A model generated the notes under the pieces. The model saw only the letters and a program-made list of their open reading frames with translations, was not told where the DNA came from and did not search any database. Shown one piece after another: positions 34,252 to 44,630 of a stretch of DNA of 64,000 bases. The position numbers and the translations under genes are program-made. Origin of the DNA: CAZYFH01 sp965249175 (lineage in GTDB: Bacteria; Acidobacteriota; Vicinamibacteria; Vicinamibacterales; UBA8438); contig OZ252227.1 in NCBI GenBank assembly GCA_965249175.1, positions 4,960,001 to 5,024,000 on the forward strand, read 5' to 3'. The stretch's first letter is position 1, and each line of letters opens with the position of its first letter.

Positions 34252-34839
34252 CTACTCCGCCATGCCCTTCAGTCCGCGCGCCGTCAAACTCACCTGGCCG
34301 TCCTTGACGGCAACCCGAAAGGCGACCTCCGGGTTGCCACTCGAACGCAGCTGATTGACCTGCTCCTTGACCAGGTTCGCGAACTTGTGGAACGGCACGA
34401 CCGACTCGCCGGCGTCGCGGCGCGCGTCCATGAGCGACTCGTAGAGACCGTGTAGCTTGTCCATCTCCTTGCGTGGATCGGAAAAAGACGTGACGTGCAG
34501 AACGGTGTCGCCCGCCGGCTCCTCTGGGGCAGGGGCCGCCGGCGCCCGCTGATGGGCAAACGGGCCGGGACGCCCCTCCTCGCGGGCACGCTGCCCCCGG
34601 TCCCACAGATCGGCGAACGACGAGTATCGGCTCTGCAGCGTGCTGAAGCGGAATCGGTCGGTGGCGGAGTTGATGCGGGTGCGATCCCACTTCTTGATGA
34701 TCTGCTCGACCCGGGTGCGCGTCTCCCAAGGCGGACGCGGCAGGCGCCCTGAAAAGAACTGCGTGTACTCGATCTCCAGCTTCCGCATCTCAGCGGCAAG
34801 CGTCTGGAGATCGCGCGCGATGTCCGTGGACTCCGCCAC
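34252..34839 (-). CDS. Conserved protein of unknown function
   Basis: I cannot assign this 195-residue protein with confidence. It is soluble and highly charged. An N-terminal helical part contains LEIEYTQFFSGRLPRPPWETR, and the C-terminal part (PFHKFANLVKEQVNQLR...VAFRVAVKDGQVSLTARGLK) resembles the C-terminal domain of myxobacterial MXAN_5187-type proteins; that resemblance is from memory. A proline- and alanine-rich linker joins the halves. It lies 23 nt before purH and is probably co-transcribed with it. Confidence 0.75.
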   Translation of the reverse strand: MAESTDIARDLQTLAAEMRKLEIEYTQFFSGRLPRPPWETRTRVEQIIKKWDRTRINSATDRFRFSTLQSRYSSFADLWDRGQRAREEGRPGPFAHQRAPAAPAPEEPAGDTVLHVTSFSDPRKEMDKLHGLYESLMDARRDAGESVVPFHKFANLVKEQVNQLRSSGNPEVAFRVAVKDGQVSLTARGLKGMAE

Positions 34840-34845
34840 TTGACG

Positions 34846-35286
34846 TCAGTCCCGCGGGATGAGGAACCACACCAGCGGCAGCCAGAGCTCCCGCGCATAC
34901 GGGACCGGCCGGTCGTCGACGAGCACGTCGCATTCATCGTGACGGCCGACGATCTCGAAGAGGTCGCGCAGCTGGCCGGCGTCAGCGGGGAAGTAGCGCG
35001 CACGATGCCGGACCCCGGCGTCCTTGCCCACCAGGCGATACTCGGGCGCGGCGCGAGCCAGCTCGACCGCGCGGTCGTACTCGTCGCCGTCGAACCGCGG
35101 AAAGCTCAGCGTGATCGAAAACGGCCGCTCGGTCCGTCCGAACAACGCGTCGTGTAGGTCGGGATCCAGCGCGGCCAGCTCGTCATCCGTCGGCGCTTCC
35201 GGAAGATCGGCGTAGGGCCAGAATCGGTCGCTCGGACGATAGTCCGGCACCGGACCGGAGGGAACGCGTCTGGTCTCGGGGGACAT
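34846..35286 (-). CDS. Hypothetical protein, 146 residues
   Basis: No family recognised. The likely start is ATG 35286 (MSPETRRVPSGPVPDY), since the upstream extension is arginine-rich and overlaps the selA side of the spacer. The product is acidic, with DELAALDPDLHDALFGR, a central ARYFPADAGQLRDLFE and a tryptophan- and leucine-rich end (ELWLPLVWFLIPRD). No signal peptide or transmembrane segment is obvious. It stops six bases before the next gene, so the two probably form an operon with purH. Confidence 0.65.
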   Translation of the reverse strand: MSPETRRVPSGPVPDYRPSDRFWPYADLPEAPTDDELAALDPDLHDALFGRTERPFSITLSFPRFDGDEYDRAVELARAAPEYRLVGKDAGVRHRARYFPADAGQLRDLFEIVGRHDECDVLVDDRPVPYARELWLPLVWFLIPRD

Positions 35287-35441
35287 GCTGCTCGTCGCGC
35301 ACGATCGACCCCCTGACACCGACGGACCAGGGACGAGTGTCGCTCGTCGCTCTCGCAAGCGAGGGTGATGGTATCCTGAACGCTGGCAGCCCAGCAAGCA
35401 CACCGCGCGCCGTGTGGTACTCAGCGGCGATGCGCGCATCG

Positions 35442-36854
35442 ATGAGCGACCGCCGCGTCATCCCGTCGATCGAACAGCTTCGCCAGCGCAACGAGATCCG
35501 GCGCCTCGAATCGCAGTATGGCCGGGACACCACGCTGCGCGCGCTGCGCGCCGAAGCCGCCGCGCTACGGGACACGCTCACCCACACGACGCCGCCGGTG
35601 CGCGAGGCCGAGGCGGCAGCCGCACACATCGAGGCACGTCTCGAACGACGCCTACGCCAATGGGTCGCGCCCTCGCTCAGACCGGTCGTCAACGCCACCG
35701 GGATCGTCGTGCATACCAACCTGGGCCGGGCGCCGCTCGCCCGCTGCGCGATTGACCGCGTCGCCGAGGTCGCCCGCGGCTATTCCAATCTCGAATACGA
35801 CCTCACACGTGGCGCCCGCGGCTCGCGTTCAGCGCATGCCGCCGCGCTCCTGACGCGTCTGACGGGTGCGCAGGCGGCGCTGGTTGTCAACAACAACGCC
35901 GCCGCGGTGCTCCTCGCCCTCGCCGCGTTGGCCGCGGGGCGAGAGGTCGTCATCTCGCGCGGGGAGCTCGTGGAGATCGGGGGTGGCTTTCGCATTCCCG
36001 ACGTGCTGCGCGCATCAGGGGCGACGCTCCGCGAGGTCGGGACGACGAACCGGACGCGCGCCGCCGATTACGCCTCGGCGTTCACCGACCGCACCGCCCT
36101 GGTGCTGCGGGTGCACCCCTCCAACTTCCGGATCGACGGTTTCGCCGAACGGCCGTCGCTGGCACAGGTCGTCGAGATCGCCACGCGCTTCGACATCCCA
36201 GTTGTCGAAGACCTCGGCAGCGGCCACCTCGTCGGCTCCGCGGCGCTCGACGGCGAACCGACGATCGCGGAGAGCGTTGGTGCCGGTGTGGCGGCGTGCA
36301 CCTTCAGCGGTGACAAGCTCCTCGGCGGACCGCAGGCCGGACTCATCGTCGGCCGGCACGACATCCTTGACCACCTCCGAACCCATCCGCTCATGCGCGC
36401 GCTGCGGGTGGACAAGCTGGTCTACGCCGCACTCGAGTCGACGCTCGTCGAGCATCTGACCGGCCGCGCGAGTCAGACAATCCCGGTCGCGCGGATGATC
36501 GACGCGACTGTGGAGTCCCTCGACGCGCGTGCGCGGCAGATCCTCGCGCGGCTCGAGGGCGTGGCGGCGCTCGGTCTGAGCATCGAATCGGGCGACGCCG
36601 CGATCGGCGGCGGGAGCACACCCGCTGTCACATTGCCGAGTCGGGTGCTGGCGCTCAACCTGGCGGACCACAGCGCCGCCCGGCTGGCCGGTCGCCTGCG
36701 GCGGGCCACGCCGCCCGTCGTGGGTCGGATCGAGGACGAGCGCGTGCTGTTGGACCTGCGGACCGTGGCGCCGGAAGAGGATGACGCACTGGTCGCCGTG
36801 CTGCGTAGTCTGGCGGTCGACGCTGACGCGGAAGACGAGTCCGCAGGATCCTGA
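35442..36854 (+). CDS. selA: L-seryl-tRNA(Sec) selenium transferase
   Basis: This PLP enzyme converts seryl-tRNA(Sec) to selenocysteyl-tRNA. The cofactor lysine lies in TFSGDKLLGGPQAG near residue 291; VNNNAAAVLLALAAL, SRGELVEIGGGFRIPDV and EVGTTNRT are diagnostic. With ATG 35442 the product is 470 residues, close to the family norm; ATG 35430 would add four. It implies selenoprotein synthesis, but selB, selC and selD are not in the window. Confidence 0.95.
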   Translation: MSDRRVIPSIEQLRQRNEIRRLESQYGRDTTLRALRAEAAALRDTLTHTTPPVREAEAAAAHIEARLERRLRQWVAPSLRPVVNATGIVVHTNLGRAPLARCAIDRVAEVARGYSNLEYDLTRGARGSRSAHAAALLTRLTGAQAALVVNNNAAAVLLALAALAAGREVVISRGELVEIGGGFRIPDVLRASGATLREVGTTNRTRAADYASAFTDRTALVLRVHPSNFRIDGFAERPSLAQVVEIATRFDIPVVEDLGSGHLVGSAALDGEPTIAESVGAGVAACTFSGDKLLGGPQAGLIVGRHDILDHLRTHPLMRALRVDKLVYAALESTLVEHLTGRASQTIPVARMIDATVESLDARARQILARLEGVAALGLSIESGDAAIGGGSTPAVTLPSRVLALNLADHSAARLAGRLRRATPPVVGRIEDERVLLDLRTVAPEEDDALVAVLRSLAVDADAEDESAGS

Positions 36855-36883
36855 TCCCGCGCGGGGTGGGGCAAAGCTCCGTC

Positions 36884-37057
36884 TCATCCTCCGCGCCGAC
36901 GCGGACAGACATCGCAGGTGAGCGGCCGGCCATCGGCGGTCAGCACGTCGGCGCCGCCGCATGAGCCGCGGAGACAGGGATACTTGAAGGCAAGCCCGAC
37001 GGCCATGATCAGCATGGCGCCGCCGATGACGGCGACGGTCAGAAGAAAGAGCACCAC
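36884..37057 (-). CDS. nqrM: Na+-NQR maturation factor NqrM
   Basis: A 57-residue membrane protein with one N-terminal hydrophobic helix (LFLLTVAVIGGAMLIMAVGLAF) followed by the signature LRGSCGG and a CDVC pair. NqrM (DUF539) is needed to insert the iron centre bound by NqrD and NqrE in Vibrio. Two adjacent GTG codons (37057, 37054) can start it, after AAAAGG. It lies 25 nt after apbE, the expected context. Confidence 0.85.
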   Translation of the reverse strand: MVLFLLTVAVIGGAMLIMAVGLAFKYPCLRGSCGGADVLTADGRPLTCDVCPRRRGG

Positions 37058-37082
37058 GCCTTTTATTCTACCGGTCTCGGCG

Positions 37083-38123
37083 CTACCCGGGAGGTCCGCC
37101 ACCGATCGCGTCGAATGCCGGCGTCGAGCGATCGCGCAACGTGCCGTCCTCGTCTTCCACGACGAACAGCGCCGCCCACCCCCGGTCGAGCGCGAGGGCG
37201 AACCCGTCGTCCGGGCCGAGCACTTCGAGCGCGGTCGCGAGACCATCCGCGCGCGCGCAGCGGTCGGCCAGAACACTCACCGACCGGAGCCGGTGTGTCA
37301 CGGGCCGACCCGAACGCGGATCGATCGTGTGTGACACACGAACACCCTCGAGGTCGTAGAAGTTCCGGTAGTCCCCTGATGTCGCGAGCGCCCGGTCGGT
37401 GAGACCGAGGACCCGGTGGGCGACGGACGTGTCCGGGCGAGGCCGTTCGATCGCGATGCGCCAAGGCGCCCCGTTCTCGTTCCCCCCACCGAGGCGTATC
37501 TCGCCGCCGACCTCGACCAGGTAGTCGGTGAATCCCGCCGCGGCCAATGCCAGCACGACACGGTCGACGCCGTGGCCCTTGGCGATGGCCGACACGTCGA
37601 GACGGACACCTGGACGCAGCTTGCGGAGCGTCGAGTCAGCGTCGTCCGCGGCGAGATGTCGATACCCGACGTCTCTGCGAAGCAACGCGATCGTGGCACG
37701 GGTCGGCGCCGCGTCCACTGAACCGGGCGCCCCGAATCCCCAGGCGTCGACGAGCGGGGCGATGGTCACGTCGAACGCGCCGCCGGTCTCCCGGCTGATC
37801 TCGAGCGCCTCCATCACGACCGCGACCATGTCGCGCGAGACCGGGATGGGCGTCGTCTCCCGTGATTGATTGAAGCGGGACAGCTCGGAGTCCGGCCGGT
37901 AATGGGACATCGTGGCATCGACCGACTCGAGCGTGGCCGCCATGGACGCCCGTAGACTCGCCAGTCGGCCGTCGTCGAGCGGTCGGGCGACCACCGTGAC
38001 GGTATAGGTGGTGCCCATCGTCGTGCCGCTGAACGTGTGGCGCGCGAGGGAACGCTCCGTCGGCAGCTCACCCGCACATGCGATGCCGACGAGCAGGAGT
38101 GGTGCCAACCGGGTCAATCGCAT
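37083..38123 (-). CDS. apbE: FAD:protein FMN transferase
   Basis: This periplasmic enzyme attaches FMN covalently to threonine in NqrB and NqrC. The 346 residues open with a signal sequence (MRLTRLAPLLLVGIACAGE); a lipoprotein cysteine is possible but the lipobox is weak. Family motifs are TMGTTYTVTV, the VSAIAKGHGVDRV segment, GGEIRLGG, and the metal-site motif ATSGDYRNFYDLEG. ATG 38123 is preferred over one 24 bases upstream. Confidence 0.95.
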   Translation of the reverse strand: MRLTRLAPLLLVGIACAGELPTERSLARHTFSGTTMGTTYTVTVVARPLDDGRLASLRASMAATLESVDATMSHYRPDSELSRFNQSRETTPIPVSRDMVAVVMEALEISRETGGAFDVTIAPLVDAWGFGAPGSVDAAPTRATIALLRRDVGYRHLAADDADSTLRKLRPGVRLDVSAIAKGHGVDRVVLALAAAGFTDYLVEVGGEIRLGGGNENGAPWRIAIERPRPDTSVAHRVLGLTDRALATSGDYRNFYDLEGVRVSHTIDPRSGRPVTHRLRSVSVLADRCARADGLATALEVLGPDDGFALALDRGWAALFVVEDEDGTLRDRSTPAFDAIGGGPPG

Positions 38124-38167
38124 GCAAGCGCCGGCAATCGGCAGCACGTGGCACCGCGTCGCGGCCG

Positions 38168-38653
38168 CTACTTCTGGCCTCGCGCAATCTTCATGGCGGA
38201 ATCGACCCCGCCGTCGTCCTTCGGTCGCCGGTCCGCCGTTCCGTAGAGGTAGGAATTGTCGGCAATCGACTCGATCGCGATGAGCGCGTCCCGCCGACTG
38301 ACCTGGCCAATCACGCGGCCGTCATCGTCGACGACCGGTAGTTTGCGAAACGAACGGGTGAGAAACAGCTGCACGACATCGTAGAGCGCGGCCGACGGCG
38401 ATATCGATTCGACGGGCGTGGACATGTAGTCGCTGACCCGTCCACCCGGCACGCCGTCCATCGCGCCGCTAATCACGACCTTCAGACAGTCCTTCTCAGT
38501 GAGCATGCCGGTCAGGACCCCGCTCTGGTCGACGACCGGTGCGCCGGTGAGCTTGCGCTTGATCAACTGGCGCAATGCCTCGTAGATATCGAGCTCCGGC
38601 GACAGGGTCATTTCCGAACGCGCCATGAAGTCCGCCGCGGTCACTCGCTGCAT
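38168..38653 (-). CDS. CBS-domain pair protein
   Basis: The 161-residue soluble protein is little more than two CBS domains (about residues 8-65 and 78-135), seen as VTAADFMARSEMTLSPELDIYEAL and VSDYMSTPVESISPSAALYDVVQLFL. CBS pairs bind adenine nucleotides and often regulate a partner. GGAGGGG precedes its ATG. It sits between nqrF (92 nt upstream) and apbE (44 nt downstream), so a regulatory link to the Na+-NQR complex is plausible but unproven. Confidence 0.85.
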   Translation of the reverse strand: MQRVTAADFMARSEMTLSPELDIYEALRQLIKRKLTGAPVVDQSGVLTGMLTEKDCLKVVISGAMDGVPGGRVSDYMSTPVESISPSAALYDVVQLFLTRSFRKLPVVDDDGRVIGQVSRRDALIAIESIADNSYLYGTADRRPKDDGGVDSAMKIARGQK

Positions 38654-38745
38654 TGTCCCCTCCCGACGTGTGTCCCGGCCGGAGACTCAACATACACTGG
38701 CGCACGATCGGTCTCACACCTGACCAGCCCGCGTCCGCGGGCGGG

Positions 38746-39972
38746 TTACCCGAAGTCGTCGAAGAGGATGTTCTCGCGCTCGACCCCAAGGCTATCGAGC
38801 ATTTGCATGCACGCCCTGAGCATGAGTGGTGGACCACAGAGGTAGTACTCGACGTCCTCCGGCGCTGGATGATCTTTCAGATAGTGGTCGTACAACACCT
38901 GATGGATGAAGCCGGTCTTGCCCGACCAGTCGTCCTCTGGCAGCGGCTCCGACAACGCCAGGTGCCAGGCGAAGTTGTCGTGCTCCGCCTGAATGGCGTC
39001 GAAGTCCTCGATGTAGAACGCCTCACGCAGGCTCCGCGCGCCGTACCAGAAGCTGACCCGGCGGGTGGTGCCGACCCGACGGAACTGGTCGAAGATGTGG
39101 GACCGCATCGGCGCCATGCCCGCGCCGCCGCCGACGAAGATCATCTCGGCAGGGGTGTCCTTGGCGAAGAACTCGCCAAACGGGCCGGAAATGGTGACGT
39201 CGTCTCCCGGTTTAAGATCGAAGAGGTAGGCGGTCATCTTGCCGGGGGGGGTGCCTTCCGGCGCGCGCGGCGGTGGTGACGCCACACGCACGTTGAGCAT
39301 GATGATGCCTTTTTCCTCCGGGAAGTTCGCCATCGAATAGGCGCGCGTGACCGGCTCATCGAGCGTCACCGCGTAGCGCCAGAGGTTGAACTTGTCCCAG
39401 TCGGCCCGATACTCCGCGTCGACATCGAATGTCTCGTAGCGGTAGTCGCCGACCGGCGCGTCGATCTGGATATAGCCACCCGCGCGGAAGGGGACGGCTT
39501 CGCCCGCGGGCAACTCGAGAATCAGCTCCTTGATGAACGTCGCCACGTTGTGATTCGACCGCACCTTGCATTGCCACTGCCGGACGTCGAACATCTCCGG
39601 CGGGATCTTGATGCGGAGGTCCTGCTTGACCTTGACCTGACACGAGAGCCGGACACCCTCCCGCGCCTCGCCACGGCTGACGTGACTGCGCTCCGTCGGA
39701 AGGATCGCGCCACCGCCGTCGGACACGCTCACCGTGCAGACGCCACAGCTTCCCTTCCCACCGCACGCCGACGGGATGAAGATGCGGTTGGCCGCCAAGG
39801 TACCGAGCAGCGTACCGCCGGCCGGCGTCACCAGCGCCTTGCCGGGGTCGTCGTTGATCGTGATCGTGACGTTGCCGGTGGCCACCAATTGCCGCCGCGC
39901 GACCATGAGGAGGCCAACCAGCGACACGATCACGAACGTGAACATCGCGACGCCGAGGGTGATCGTGACCAT
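38746..39972 (-). CDS. nqrF: Na+-translocating NADH-quinone reductase subunit F
   Basis: This NADH-input subunit has one N-terminal membrane helix, a 2Fe-2S ferredoxin domain with [10 protein letters not shown] near residues 67-80 and a distal cysteine in [10 protein letters not shown], an FAD-binding RAYSMANFP and the NADH-binding [13 protein letters not shown]. It is 408 residues, the usual length, and starts immediately after the nqrE stop. Confidence 0.97.
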   Translation of the reverse strand: MVTITLGVAMFTFVIVSLVGLLMVARRQLVATGNVTITINDDPGKALVTPAGGTLLGTLAANRIFIPSACGGKGSCGVCTVSVSDGGGAILPTERSHVSRGEAREGVRLSCQVKVKQDLRIKIPPEMFDVRQWQCKVRSNHNVATFIKELILELPAGEAVPFRAGGYIQIDAPVGDYRYETFDVDAEYRADWDKFNLWRYAVTLDEPVTRAYSMANFPEEKGIIMLNVRVASPPPRAPEGTPPGKMTAYLFDLKPGDDVTISGPFGEFFAKDTPAEMIFVGGGAGMAPMRSHIFDQFRRVGTTRRVSFWYGARSLREAFYIEDFDAIQAEHDNFAWHLALSEPLPEDDWSGKTGFIHQVLYDHYLKDHPAPEDVEYYLCGPPLMLRACMQMLDSLGVERENILFDDFG

Positions 39973-40587
39973 CTAGAGTTGGATTCCCGCAAACGCCATG
40001 AATCCGATCGCCATCAAGCCCACGAGGATGAACGTCAATCCGAGCCCGCGCAGGCCGTCGGGCGGGTTGCTGTATCGGAGCCGCTCCCGGATGCCGGCGA
40101 GCGCGATGATCGCCAGCGCCCATCCGATCCCTGAGCCAAGACCGAACACCGTGCTCTCGGCCAGCGTGTAGCTCCGCTCGACCATGAAGAGAGACGCGCC
40201 GAGGATCGCGCAGTTGACGGCAATCAGCGGCAGAAAGATCCCGAGCGCCGCGTGGAGCGGCGGGAAGAAGCGGTCGAGCGTCATCTCGACGATCTGCACC
40301 ATCGCCGCAATCGTGCCGATATAGGCCAGGAAATTGAGGAAGGACAGGTCGTACGCTGCGAGATCCGGGTGCATCCACGCCATGGCACCCGGGCGGAGCA
40401 GATACTGATAGATGACGTTGTTCATTGGAACGGTGATCGTGAGCACGAAGATCACCGCTCCGCCCAACCCGATCGCCGTCTTCACCTGCCGCGACACCGC
40501 CAGAAACGAGCACATGCCGAGGAAGAACGCCAGCGCCATGTTCTCGACGAAGATCGACTTCACGGCAAGATCGAGGTAGTGCTCCAT
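39973..40587 (-). CDS. nqrE: Na+-translocating NADH-quinone reductase subunit E
   Basis: A six-helix membrane subunit of 204 residues, starting [28 protein letters not shown]. The cysteines in GMCSFLAVS and [12 protein letters not shown] correspond to those that hold the intramembrane iron centre with NqrD. It overlaps the nqrD stop by one base (TGATG), which fixes the start. Confidence 0.96.
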   Translation of the reverse strand: MEHYLDLAVKSIFVENMALAFFLGMCSFLAVSRQVKTAIGLGGAVIFVLTITVPMNNVIYQYLLRPGAMAWMHPDLAAYDLSFLNFLAYIGTIAAMVQIVEMTLDRFFPPLHAALGIFLPLIAVNCAILGASLFMVERSYTLAESTVFGLGSGIGWALAIIALAGIRERLRYSNPPDGLRGLGLTFILVGLMAIGFMAFAGIQL

Positions 40588-41210
40588 CACCGATCGCTCT
40601 CGACCTGCCCGGGCTTCCACGCGCGGATCGCCCAGATGAAGAAGCCGATCAGGAAGAACGCTCCCGGGGACAGCACCATCAACCCGTTGGGCGTGTACCA
40701 TCCGCCCTCGCTAGCGAGCGCGAACACCTGCGTGCCGTAGATCGAGCCGGAACCGAACAGCTCCCGGAAGAACGCGGTCCCCATCAGGATCGCCCCATAC
40801 CCGAGACCGTTCCCGAGCCCGTCAATGAGGCTCATCCCGGGCGGGTTCTGCATCGCGTAGGCCTCGGCGCGGCCCATGATGATGCAGTTTGTGATGATCA
40901 GACCGACGAAGATCGTCAGCTGCTTCGAGGTCTCGAAGGCATACGCTTTGAGAATCTGATCGACGACGATCACCAGCGAGGCGATGATCGTCAGCTGCAC
41001 GATGATCCGGATGTTGGTCGGGATCTGGTTGCGCAGCGCGCTGACGAAGAAATTCGAGGACATCGTCACCGCGATGACGGCCACGCTCATGACCAGTGCT
41101 GGCCGCATCTGCGTGGTGATCGCCAGCGCCGAGCAGATCCCGAGCACTTGCAACGCGATCGGGTTGTTGTTGAAGATGGGGTCGATGAGCGCGTCGCGAG
41201 CCTTCGTCAT
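40587..41210 (-). CDS. nqrD: Na+-translocating NADH-quinone reductase subunit D
   Basis: A homologue of NqrE with inverted topology, 207 residues, with cysteines in [12 protein letters not shown] and [14 protein letters not shown]. Start ATG 41210 overlaps the nqrC stop by four bases. Confidence 0.96.
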   Translation of the reverse strand: MTKARDALIDPIFNNNPIALQVLGICSALAITTQMRPALVMSVAVIAVTMSSNFFVSALRNQIPTNIRIIVQLTIIASLVIVVDQILKAYAFETSKQLTIFVGLIITNCIIMGRAEAYAMQNPPGMSLIDGLGNGLGYGAILMGTAFFRELFGSGSIYGTQVFALASEGGWYTPNGLMVLSPGAFFLIGFFIWAIRAWKPGQVESDR

Positions 41211-41986
41211 CTGACGGTCCCCTCACGCAGTCGATCGAAATACGGCCCGAATCCCTGCTCGCCGAGCCAGAACCGGAGCAGGTTGGTCACGCCGCGGCTC
41301 GTCATCGTCGCGCCGGCGAGTCCGTCGACGCGATACGGGTCCTCGCTGACCGTGCCGGCGGTACCGCGGGCGACCGCGATCTCGGGCGTCCCAGATGCGT
41401 CAAACACCTTGCGGCCATCCCAGAGGCCTTTCCACCGCGGGTTGTCGACTTCGCCGCCGAGCCCCGGCGTTTCCTTGTGCAAGTAGAACGTCAGGCCTCG
41501 GATCGTGTCGAGGTCGGCGTCGAGCGCAATGAAGCCATACAGAATCCCCCAAAGCCCGAGACCGCGGACCGGCAGCACGACCAGCTCTAGCATCTCGTCC
41601 GCTCCGCGCAACTCGTAAATCAACGCGTGATGCCCGATCCGCATCAGCCCGGCGTCGTTCGCAGGCGCCGTGCTGCTGGACGACGTGTCGGCGTCAGCCA
41701 GCCGCTGATTGAAGGTGGCGGGGTCGAGATCCGTCGGCTCGCCGGTAGCGACGTCGATCACGACTTGCCGGATGTCGCGAAAGCGCGCCGCGACCTCCTC
41801 CTCGGACGGGACCGGCTCGTCCGACGACGAAAGACCGGCAGCCAGCAACACATTGCGTTGCATGTCGAGCGTCTGGTTGGCGACCTGCAGATCGCGCAGG
41901 GACACAGCCGACGACGAGACGAAGATCGCGCACACGACGCAGATGACCGTCGCGAACGCGAGGTTATAGAGCGCGCTACCCTGCAT
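41207..41986 (-). CDS. nqrC: Na+-translocating NADH-quinone reductase subunit C
   Basis: The 259-residue protein has one N-terminal membrane helix and a periplasmic FMN-binding domain. The covalent FMN threonine is expected in [12 protein letters not shown] near residue 222. It overlaps nqrB by eleven bases. Confidence 0.95.
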   Translation of the reverse strand: MQGSALYNLAFATVICVVCAIFVSSSAVSLRDLQVANQTLDMQRNVLLAAGLSSSDEPVPSEEEVAARFRDIRQVVIDVATGEPTDLDPATFNQRLADADTSSSSTAPANDAGLMRIGHHALIYELRGADEMLELVVLPVRGLGLWGILYGFIALDADLDTIRGLTFYLHKETPGLGGEVDNPRWKGLWDGRKVFDASGTPEIAVARGTAGTVSEDPYRVDGLAGATMTSRGVTNLLRFWLGEQGFGPYFDRLREGTVR

Positions 41987-43196
41987 ACCGGGCCCTCCGC
42001 CGGCGCACGTTCGCCTGAATCGCGAAGTAGTCGATCAGCGGCGCGAACAGGTTCATGAAGAGAATCGCGAGCATCATCCCCTCGGGGTACGCGGGATTGA
42101 CGACCCGGATGAGCACGACGAGCACGCCGATCAGGAATCCGTAGACATAATGGCCCCCGAGCGATGAGGGCGCCGACACGGGGTCGGTCGCCATGTAGAC
42201 CATACCGAACGCCCACCCGCCGAGCACGAGATGCCAGGCCGGTGACACGTCGAAGAACGGGTTCGTGGCCGACCCGACCGTATTGAGGATCCAGGCCATG
42301 AGCACGGTCCCGACGGTGACGCTGGCCATGACGCGCCACGACCCAATGCCGGTGACAACCAGCAGCGCGGCGCCGGCCAGACACGCGAGCGCGGACGTCT
42401 CGCCCATCGACCCGGGCACGAATCCGAGAAACGTCTCCCACCAATCGGCGCCCACCACCAGATCCACCGTCCCGCCCAGCGTCGCCTGCGCCAGCGCCGT
42501 CGCGCCCGAGACGGCGTCCGACGTCGTGTCCGCGGCAATCCAGATGGCGTCACCGGACATCTGGGCCGGATACGCAAAGAAGACGAACGCCCGCGCCACG
42601 AGCGCCGGGTTGAGCACGTTCATCCCGGTACCGCCAAAGATCTCCTTGCCGACGACGATGCCAAACGAGATGCCAAGGGCCACCTGCCAGAGCGGGATCG
42701 TCGGCGGCAGAATCAATGGAAACAACATCCCGGTGACGAAGAACCCCTCGTTGACCTCGTGCTTGCGGACGACCGCGAACAGCACCTCCCACAGCCCCCC
42801 GACCGCGAAGGTGACGACGAGGATCGGCAGGTAGTAGAGCCCGCCGTGCACCAGGCAGCTCAGCAGATCGTCAGGGCCGAACCCGAGCCCGAGCGCGCGC
42901 ATCGCGCCGGATTGCCAGGTGTCGAGCGGCACGGCGCCGCCCGCAATGGCCAGGTTGGCCTGATAGCCGGTGTTGTGCAGCGCCATGTAGATGCACCCGG
43001 CCAGGGCGATGACGACGGTCATCATCATCCGCTTGAGGTCGATCGCATCGCGTACGTGGGAGGGACCCGCGGTCACCTGACCCGGCGTATAGAGAAAGGT
43101 GTCCTGCGCCTCCCACAGTGGATAGAGCTTGGCCAGCTTGCCGCCCGGCTCGAAATGATGCGCCTGCGAATCGAGCAGGCGTCGCAGGGTCTTCAT
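41976..43196 (-). CDS. nqrB: Na+-translocating NADH-quinone reductase subunit B
   Basis: This main membrane subunit has 406 residues and about ten helices. The FMN-linked threonine is expected in [11 protein letters not shown] near residue 230, the target of ApbE. The N-terminal cytoplasmic part holds [14 protein letters not shown]. It starts nine bases after nqrA. Confidence 0.96.
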   Translation of the reverse strand: MKTLRRLLDSQAHHFEPGGKLAKLYPLWEAQDTFLYTPGQVTAGPSHVRDAIDLKRMMMTVVIALAGCIYMALHNTGYQANLAIAGGAVPLDTWQSGAMRALGLGFGPDDLLSCLVHGGLYYLPILVVTFAVGGLWEVLFAVVRKHEVNEGFFVTGMLFPLILPPTIPLWQVALGISFGIVVGKEIFGGTGMNVLNPALVARAFVFFAYPAQMSGDAIWIAADTTSDAVSGATALAQATLGGTVDLVVGADWWETFLGFVPGSMGETSALACLAGAALLVVTGIGSWRVMASVTVGTVLMAWILNTVGSATNPFFDVSPAWHLVLGGWAFGMVYMATDPVSAPSSLGGHYVYGFLIGVLVVLIRVVNPAYPEGMMLAILFMNLFAPLIDYFAIQANVRRRRARYAG

Positions 43197-43205
43197 GCGG
43201 TAGGC

Positions 43206-44582
43206 CTACCCATCCTTCTCGAGTGTCTCGAGCACCTGCCGGAGGTGCGGGCCAAAATCGGTCTTGCCCGCGTCCACGAACGTGCACAGCGCCAGGTCCT
43301 CTTCGTCGAGCTCCAGACAGCCCAGCTCCTCGGCGCGCTCGACATCGTGCATGACGAGCGCGCGCAGCATCGGGGTCGCCATCACGTCGATCGGCATCAC
43401 GCGCTCGTACGTCCCGATCGGGATGATGGCCCTCGGTGACCCGTGGGTGGTGGTGGTGAGCGGGAGCGGTCGTCGCGGTAGCAGGGACGACACGCACGTG
43501 CGGACCGCCGAGAACTTGCCCAGGCCGGGGCTCAACCAGCCGAAGAACTCCCGCGCGCGGCCTTCGACCAGGACCGACACCTGCTGATGAAACCGACCGA
43601 GGTAACCGTGCACGTCGCCCGACGCGTGACGCCCGGCATAGACCGAACCCGAGATGATGCGCGTGTCGAGCCCCGACGGCACCTCACCCGCGACCAGGGC
43701 GTCCGTCGACGCACCGAGCCGGGTGCGCAGCAGCCGCGGTCGGTCGACTGGGGGACCGCCAAGCGACACGATGCGAGCCGTATCGAGCACGCCGGTCTCG
43801 AACAGACGCCCGGTCGCGATCACGTCCTGGACGCCCGCGTGCCAGACCACCTTCCGCCGATCGACCGCGTCGAGCGTGTGGATATGCAGACCGACCGTGC
43901 CGGCGGGGTGCGGGCCGTCGAACAGCTCGTGGCGGATCTGGTCGCTCGTGGCCACGCGGAGATTCGAGTCCGGCGCCGCACAGACGTAGACGGGACCGTC
44001 GGTGAGACGCGCGAGCGCGGCGACTCCCCGATCAAAGGACGACTCGTTGCCGTCGACGATCGCGTCAATAGACGGCGCCAGTGGGTTCGTGTCGATCGCG
44101 GTGATGAAGATGGAGTGCGGGCGGACGCTCGGGTCAGCGACCCGACCGTAGGGCCTGGCGCGCAACGCGATCCACTGGCCCGACTCGATCAACAACGCGC
44201 GGACGTCCGCGTCGGAGATCCCGCTGGGGTGCCGGCCGGAGTACGCAGCGAAGCGCGTCGCCTCCGGCGCGCGTCCTTCGCGCTCGGCGCGACTCTGCTC
44301 GATCACCACCGACTCGAGCGCCCGCCGCTCTCCACGATGCACACCGACCACCGTCCCGGCTGACGGTGCGGTGTACCGCACCCCGGGCGTCGTCTTGTCC
44401 TCGAACAGCAGCTGTCCGCGCGCGACGTCGTCCCCCGGCGAGACGTGCACGGTCGGCCGGAGACCGACGGCGTCGGCCGCGAGCAGTGCCACACGGTGCG
44501 ACGGCCGGGCAGACTCTAGGGTCTCGGCCGGCGCGCCGGCCAGTGGGAGCCGAAGGCCTCTCTTGACGGTGTGCCGTGCCAT
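43206..44582 (-). CDS. nqrA: Na+-translocating NADH-quinone reductase subunit A
   Basis: This soluble subunit of 458 residues is related to the Rnf C subunit, with an N-terminal biotinyl-like fold (YTAPSAGTVVGVHRGERRALESVVI) and a Rossmann-like core. ATG 44582 (MARHTVKRGLRLPLAG) is the family start; a longer frame reaches 44630. No strong ribosome-binding site precedes it, and a GAGTGC/GCACTC hairpin lies 17-33 bases upstream. First gene of the nqrABCDEF operon. Confidence 0.95.
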   Translation of the reverse strand: MARHTVKRGLRLPLAGAPAETLESARPSHRVALLAADAVGLRPTVHVSPGDDVARGQLLFEDKTTPGVRYTAPSAGTVVGVHRGERRALESVVIEQSRAEREGRAPEATRFAAYSGRHPSGISDADVRALLIESGQWIALRARPYGRVADPSVRPHSIFITAIDTNPLAPSIDAIVDGNESSFDRGVAALARLTDGPVYVCAAPDSNLRVATSDQIRHELFDGPHPAGTVGLHIHTLDAVDRRKVVWHAGVQDVIATGRLFETGVLDTARIVSLGGPPVDRPRLLRTRLGASTDALVAGEVPSGLDTRIISGSVYAGRHASGDVHGYLGRFHQQVSVLVEGRAREFFGWLSPGLGKFSAVRTCVSSLLPRRPLPLTTTTHGSPRAIIPIGTYERVMPIDVMATPMLRALVMHDVERAEELGCLELDEEDLALCTFVDAGKTDFGPHLRQVLETLEKDG

Positions 44583-44630
44583 CGTCACGCCAGGCTCAGA
44601 GTGCCCACAGCACTCCCGATCCCTCGGCAC

